Source: Leptobrachium leishanense (taxonomy: Eukaryota; Chordata; Amphibia; Anura; Megophryidae). From it: DNA of 64,000 bases. Shown one piece after another: positions 59,890 to 64,000 of this stretch. The position numbers and the translations under genes were made by a program. Position 1 is the stretch's first letter; every line of letters begins with the position of its first letter. The notes below the pieces were generated by a model. That model saw only the letters and a list, made by a program, of their open reading frames with translations. It was not told the DNA's origin and ran no database searches. The stretch is taken from the NCBI GenBank assembly GCA_009667805.1, contig CM019066.1:1240001-1304000 (forward strand), read 5' to 3'.

Positions 59890-60783
59890 CTTTCTTAGCA
59901 GTAAGGCTTTTGATACTGTTCTGCATATAAGGCTTATCAATAAATTGCAATCTTTGAGCTTGGATTCCAATATTGTTGACTGGATTAGGCAGTGGCTGAG
60001 TGACAGGCAACAGAGGGTTGTGGTAAATGGAGTTTATTCGGCACAAGGTCTTGTTACCAGTGGGGTACCTCAGGGGTCAGTACTTGGACCCATTCTATTT
60101 AATATTTTTATTAGTGATATTGCAGAAGGTATTAATGGAAAAGTATGTCTTTTTGCTGATGACACAAAGGTTTGCAACAGGGTTGACGTTCCTGGAGGGA
60201 TCAGCCAAATGACAAATGATTTAGGTAAGCTAAAAAAATGGTCGGAGTTGTGACAATTGAGTTTTAATGTGGATAAGTGCAAGATAATGCACCTGGGACG
60301 TAAAAACCCAAGGGCTGAATATAGAATATTTGATACAGTCCTAACCTCAACATCTGAGGAAAGGGATTTAGGGGTTATTATTGCAGAGGATCTAAGGGTA
60401 AGTAGTCAATGTAATAGAGCAGCAGGAAATGCTAGCAGAATGCTTGGTTGTGTAGGGAGAGGTATTAGCAGTAGGAAAAGGGAAGTGCTCATGCCACTGT
60501 ACAGAGCACTGGTGAGACCTCACTTGGAGTACTGTGTGCAGTACTGGAGACCGTATCTCCAGAAGGATATAGACATCTTAGAAAGAGTGGTGGTGGATAC
60601 ATGGAACAGTCTTCCAGTAGAAGTGGTAGAGGCCAAAACAGTAATTGAATTTAAACAGGCATGGGATAGGCATATGTTTATCCTAAACAAAAGATAAATC
60701 CAGGTAAAGTATCCATGTAATTGGGCAGACTAGATGGGCCGAAAGGTTCTTATCTGCCGACATTTTCTATGTTTCTATGTTTC
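59890..60783 (+). mobile_element. CR1-like LINE, 5' truncated, internally deleted
   Basis: Reverse transcriptase coding is followed by the 3' tail 'gggcagactagatgggccga' and 'tctatgtttctatgttt', typical of an amphibian LINE family. The two coding frames are separated by a stop at 60252. Confidence 0.85.
59898..60697 (+). pseudogene. CR1-like reverse transcriptase fragment
   Basis: Reads SKAFDTVLH, then WLSDRQQRVVVNG, SGVPQGSVLGPILFNIFISD and the catalytic FADDTKV (near 60150), a TGA stop at 60252, then SFNVDKCKIMHLGRKNPRAE, EERDLGVIIAEDL, REVLMPLYRALVRPHLEYCV and YLQKDIDILERV. The following segment is deleted: the frame jumps directly to VVDTWNSLPVEVVEAKT, close to the C-terminus. The N-terminal endonuclease and the first reverse transcriptase motifs are missing. 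Inactive. Confidence 0.88.
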
Positions 60784-61226
60784 TTATGTCATGAAATATT
60801 ATGTTAACACACATTTAAAGAGGAGTTCTGGCGGTATTTTTGAAGGGAAGAGGCGCAGGAAAAAGCCACCTCAAAAAAATGATGCAGCAACAAGTCCCAT
60901 CTTTAATAAAGATGCTCCAAGTTGGACGCACCTGAAATCGATGCTCCGTGCTGAATTAGAGCATCATTTTCCATTACTAGGGTTAAAATTTGAAATTACT
61001 GTTAGGAAATAGTTAGGGTTAGAAAATAGAGTTAGGGTTAAGGGTAGAAGTTTGGATTAGGGATAGGTTATTATTCATTCTTGTTCTGGAGTTTGGGTTA
61101 CGTTTTGATTTAGGATTGTGTAACAACTGAAACTATTTACTTATTTCCAGGGGTCAAATTCTAAATGAAGAAGTGTGGGAACTCACCAAGCTTTTTTGGT
61201 CCCCATTAGCAATTATCATCTCACCA
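60784..61226. other. Spacer, no gene seen
   Basis: Contains a short degenerate GTTAGGGTTA stretch at 61010-61050. Nothing else recognised. Confidence 0.5.
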
Positions 61227-61230
61227 TTAA

Positions 61231-61420
61231 AGGAACACTCTACTGAAAAGAGTGTCCCTTTTTTTTACCCATAAATAATTGGGTAGAGGCTGCTGACAGA
61301 ATCTGCCCAATTACGTTTTCCATTTTTTTTAATTCTGCCTGATTTTACTACCCTTCTGTCCCTTGCACTCCACACATACTGACCATTTTAAGGAAATATA
61401 AAGTGGCCAGGAGCGTTCCT
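61231..61420. mobile_element. TTAA-flanked MITE, 190 bp (T2-like)
   Basis: TTAA at 61227-61230 and 61421-61424; ends AGGAACACTC and, inward, AGGAACGCTC. Short, non-coding, with a T-run at 61260-61266. Confidence 0.75.
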
Positions 61421-61710
61421 TTAATACAAACACACCCTGGAATCTGATATATACAGTTAGGTCCATATATATTTGGACACAGGCACCATTTTCATTCTTT
61501 TGGCTCTGTGAGCCACCAGTATAACATTAAAACGAAACAATCCAAATGAATTTGAGGCGCAGACTTTCAGCTTTAATTCAAGGGGTTGAACATAAATATC
61601 TAGTACAAATTTTAGGAACTGAAACCTTTTATACACAGTCCCCTTCTCTATTTTCAGGGGCTCAAATGTAATTGGACAAATGCATATAGTCCTAAATAAA
61701 ATGGTAATTT

Positions 61711-62428
61711 TTAATATTTTGTTGAGAATCCTTTACTGGCAATGACTGCCTGAAGTCTGGAACCCATGGACATTACCAAAGACTTGGTCTCCTCCTTTCT
61801 GATGCTTTGCCAGGCTCTAAGGCTAGGGTCAGACGAAAGCATTTTTCCCCGCGACCGTGAAAAAGTGCGTCCGAACGCATTGACGTATTTTTTCACGGAA
61901 TGCGCAAAAACGGTCAGACGACGCGCATTTTCAGGCGTGATTTTGTACGGATCGTCAATAAAACTCGTTTTGCGTCTGGACGTTATGTAGGCTGGACATT
62001 AGCAGCGTCTGACATCTCCTAATCACGCACACACGCCGCTATGCCGCAGCTGCGCACTCAGTACGTCAGTACTAGCAGTTCAGCGTTCTCAGAAAAATGC
62101 GTTCAAATTCCACTTGCGTTGCACGGCCGGACTTTTGTGCGGCCGTACATCATATATTGGCCGTCATTGCCCGTCATCTGCTGCTAGTGCGGCCGTAATT
62201 ATGTGCGCCAGAACGCACGTTAAAAGTGCGCTGGTCTGACCCCAGCCTAACTGCAGCTGTCTTCAGTTGTTCTTTGTTTATGGGTCTTTCTGCCTTTTGT
62301 TTTGGATCATTGTCCCTCTGTACTGCGAAGCGTCGTCTAATCAACTTTGCTGCATTTGCCTGAATCTGGGCTGACCGTATATCTCTAAACGCTGCTGAAT
62401 TCATCCGGCTGCTTCTGTCTTCTGTCAC
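61711..62428 (-). pseudogene. Tc1-like transposase fragments
   Basis: On the minus strand, TEDRSSRMNSAAFRDI, ANAAKLIRRRFAVQRDNDPKQ (second aspartate motif) and RPINKEQLKTA precede the MITE, and SLRAWQSIRKEETKSLVMS with SRLQAVIASKGFSTKY follows it. The segment that should carry the glutamate (SPDLNPIE) is absent between KQKAE and RPINKEQ. The N-terminal half and first aspartate are not present. A broken relic. Confidence 0.85.
61821..62247. mobile_element. PIF/Harbinger-type MITE, 427 bp
   Basis: Ends GGCTAGGGTCAGACGAAAGC and, inward, GGCTGGGGTCAGACCAGCGC; TAA duplicated at 61818-61820 and 62248-62250. Same family as 9718-10168 and closest to 57872-58288. It splits the Tc1 relic. Confidence 0.9.
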
Positions 62429-62457
62429 ATCATCAATATTTTTTTGTCATGCCATTA

Positions 62458-63173
62458 CAGGGCTCTATTACACTTTTTGCGCAGAAATGTGCGCGCGCGC
62501 AAGAATGCATTAACGCGAGGGGCAAAACCCTGCGTGTTAACGTCTAACGAGAGTGACCCTGCGCGAACCCAGCGCGAGTGCAAGTTTGTGCGCGCCTCCC
62601 GTACGTAACATTGTGAGCGCAAATGCGTTCGTGCGCTGGTACGCGGATGGTATTACAATCGATGCGCAAATTTTTACGAACGACGTTTGCGCGCATAATT
62701 TTAACGTATTTTTAAAGCTGGTGGCAACTGCAAATCTGAACGTCCCGGCCGAACCCAAATACAACAGCACCGAAAAAAACAAATACAGCACAGAATATGT
62801 GTAGAACATCCTACACATACCCAAACAATAAAATTGAGAGGTTGTGCGTGTTTTTAATATTGCTGCAGCATATATACTTAGATTGATTTTGACAGGCGCA
62901 AAAACTGAACGGGAGACAATTGTGTTTTTTTTTTTCTAACATATTGTATCAATTGTGGTTCTTAATTCAGATTGTTTTTTCACAAGATTCAGCCAGTCTG
63001 CCCACTGATTTCTGCGCGCAACGTTAATGCACGCGCGTTTTTGCACGCAATATTTTTTGACGGATGTAAAAATGAGCTCGGATCGTAATACAAGCGTTAA
63101 TTTACGAGCGTTAACGTCTAATGCTGCGCGCAAAAAAATTTGCGAATTTGCGCGGAGAATGTAATAGAGCCCA
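62458..63173. mobile_element. Non-autonomous element, GGGCTCTATTACA ends, ~715 bp
   Basis: GGGCTCTATTACACTTTTTG on the left and, inward from the right, GGGCTCTATTACATTCTCCG. ACA precedes the left end and follows the right end (3-bp duplication). CG-rich subterminal parts with many GCGCGC and AACGTCTAA motifs in both orientations, AT-rich centre. No coding frame I trust. Superfamily open; PIF/Harbinger-like is possible. Confidence 0.75.
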
Positions 63174-63767
63174 CAAGCTTTAAGGAAAATCAAGATGCAG
63201 TTAATAGATAGAATATACAGTATATTAGAGTAGAAGTGAACACTAATAGAACATCCCAGTGATGATTTACACTGTGCGTGGGACGCACTGTCCTCCTGTT
63301 TAATTTCTAAAATAAAAAAAAAAATCTGATTTTTTTTTATATACCTAATTAAACCTCTTTAAGAGCGTTCATTTTGATAGGCAGAAAAAAACGCTTACTT
63401 ATTCTTTTTTCTTTTTTTACTGTTGCAAAGCCAGTAACACCCTGTTAACAAAGAGAAAGTAAACAATTACCGAGTGTCACCACTCCCTGAAGTGATTAAT
63501 TGTTAACCAAGGGTATGTAGAGAGCAGGCTGGCGCAGGCCGATGGTTCGTCTCTAAAAGAATACGTTAACCTGCAGCTGGAAAAGTATGCAGGCTTCAAA
63601 TCCGCCACTTACAACAGTTACAAGCTTTTAGAAAGTGCTAACAAGGTCCGTAGCGCTGTACAATGGGAGAGACAGAATAACAAATATATGTAAAACACAC
63701 AGAACAGTAGGAGAGAGGACCCTGCTCAAGAGCTTACAATCTAAGAGGTGAGGGGTGACACGCTAGA
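63174..63767. other. Spacer with a short repeat scrap
   Basis: 63625-63750 ('ggtccgtagcgctgtacaatgg' and 'caagagcttacaatctaagagg') matches the L2/SINE-like scrap at 39997-40030 and the 34-bp unit at 24505. No gene seen. Confidence 0.5.
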
Positions 63768-64000
63768 GGGGTTATTCAGAGAGCACCAACATATTGGTGT
63801 TCTCCTGTTCGCGGCACTTCAACAACCTCAGCATTCACAGCAGGGTCCTCGAAGTGCGGAAAATCGTCCCGCCGAATGCATGTGCAGAAGTGCCGCAAAA
63901 GCGCTGAACAAATCGAAAAAAACACTGAAAAACTGCTAAATCGATCTGAAAAACCGCCAAATGCATCCAATGATCCGCCAAACAGACCGCCGAGTCAATC
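63768..64000. mobile_element. CAGGGT-family element, left part, cut by the window edge
   Basis: Begins GGGGTTATTCAGAGAGCACC and contains 'gcagggtcctcgaagtgcgg' and repeated AAACCGCCAAATGC motifs, the complement of the fragment at 37966-38138. It continues past the right edge. Confidence 0.75.

Larger units (their letters stand above)
61454..62457 (-). mobile_element. Tc1-like element of a fifth type, truncated, split by a MITE
   Basis: Left end CAGTTAGGTCCATATATATT after TA (61452-61453). Transposase-derived sequence on the minus strand is split by a PIF-type MITE at 61821-62247. The other end is lost where the GGGCTCTATTACA element starts at 62458. Confidence 0.85.

Noticed and set aside
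34205..64000. A second host gene (for example YWHAQ) upstream of TAF1B
   Set aside because: I looked for a 14-3-3 first coding exon and for other spliced coding segments and found none; everything open in this stretch is repeat- or transposon-derived.

Overview
The window is vertebrate nuclear DNA, most likely from a frog or other amphibian. The host assignment is an inference. It rests on an intron-split vertebrate gene and on a transposon population typical of anuran genomes: Tc1-like, hAT, PIF/Harbinger, piggyBac, TTAA-flanked MITEs, and CR1/L2-type LINE ends carrying the 'gggcagactagatgggcc' tail. No bacterial genes, CRISPR array, tRNA or rRNA gene was seen.

The only host gene I can support is TAF1B, on the minus strand. 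Its product is the zinc-ribbon, TFIIB-like subunit of the RNA polymerase I selectivity factor SL1. Three short 5' exons are visible. Exon 1 (33620-33637) encodes the first 6 residues. Exon 2 (23612-23710) encodes the whole CX2C...CX2C zinc ribbon. Exon 3 (6528-6618) encodes the following basic linker. All three have consensus splice sites and matching phases. The rest of the gene must lie left of base 1. A CpG-containing, apparently TATA-less promoter with ETS-like and CRE-like motifs lies just right of exon 1. Intron 1 is about 9.9 kb, intron 2 about 17.0 kb, and both are packed with transposons.

Layout. 1-6.5 kb (intron 3): a 27-bp minisatellite, a CAGGGT-ended element, and a Tc1-like relic carrying a palindromic MITE and a second whole Tc1. 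6.6-23.6 kb (intron 2): a 5.7-kb piggyBac-type element with a telomere-like block, tandem repeats and a broken transposase; a five-deep nest (LINE > Tc1 with the only full-length transposase frame > hAT-like > CAGGGT family > hAT-like); and a third Tc1 type holding two solo-LTR-like insertions. 23.7-33.6 kb (intron 1): a PIF-type MITE containing a hAT-like element, a frameshifted Tc1, and a LINE with reverse-transcriptase sequence split by two hAT-like insertions. 33.6-64 kb (upstream of TAF1B): LTR-like repeats, a 5.2-kb hAT-ended composite containing a 3.1-kb satellite with higher-order structure, two more hAT-like elements with minisatellites, L2- and CR1-like LINE ends, and several MITEs.

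The nesting gives unusually clear boundaries, because target-site duplications can be read by comparing interrupted and uninterrupted copies inside the window. The most unusual signal is that hAT-like elements with three different terminal sequences carry the same ~20-bp minisatellite (core GGGGCAAATCCATGAGCTGG), and two of these families also share a GC-rich core. This suggests internal cassettes have been exchanged between transposon families. Apart from TAF1B and one open Tc1 transposase, the long open frames in the window are translations of tandem repeats or of broken transposons.
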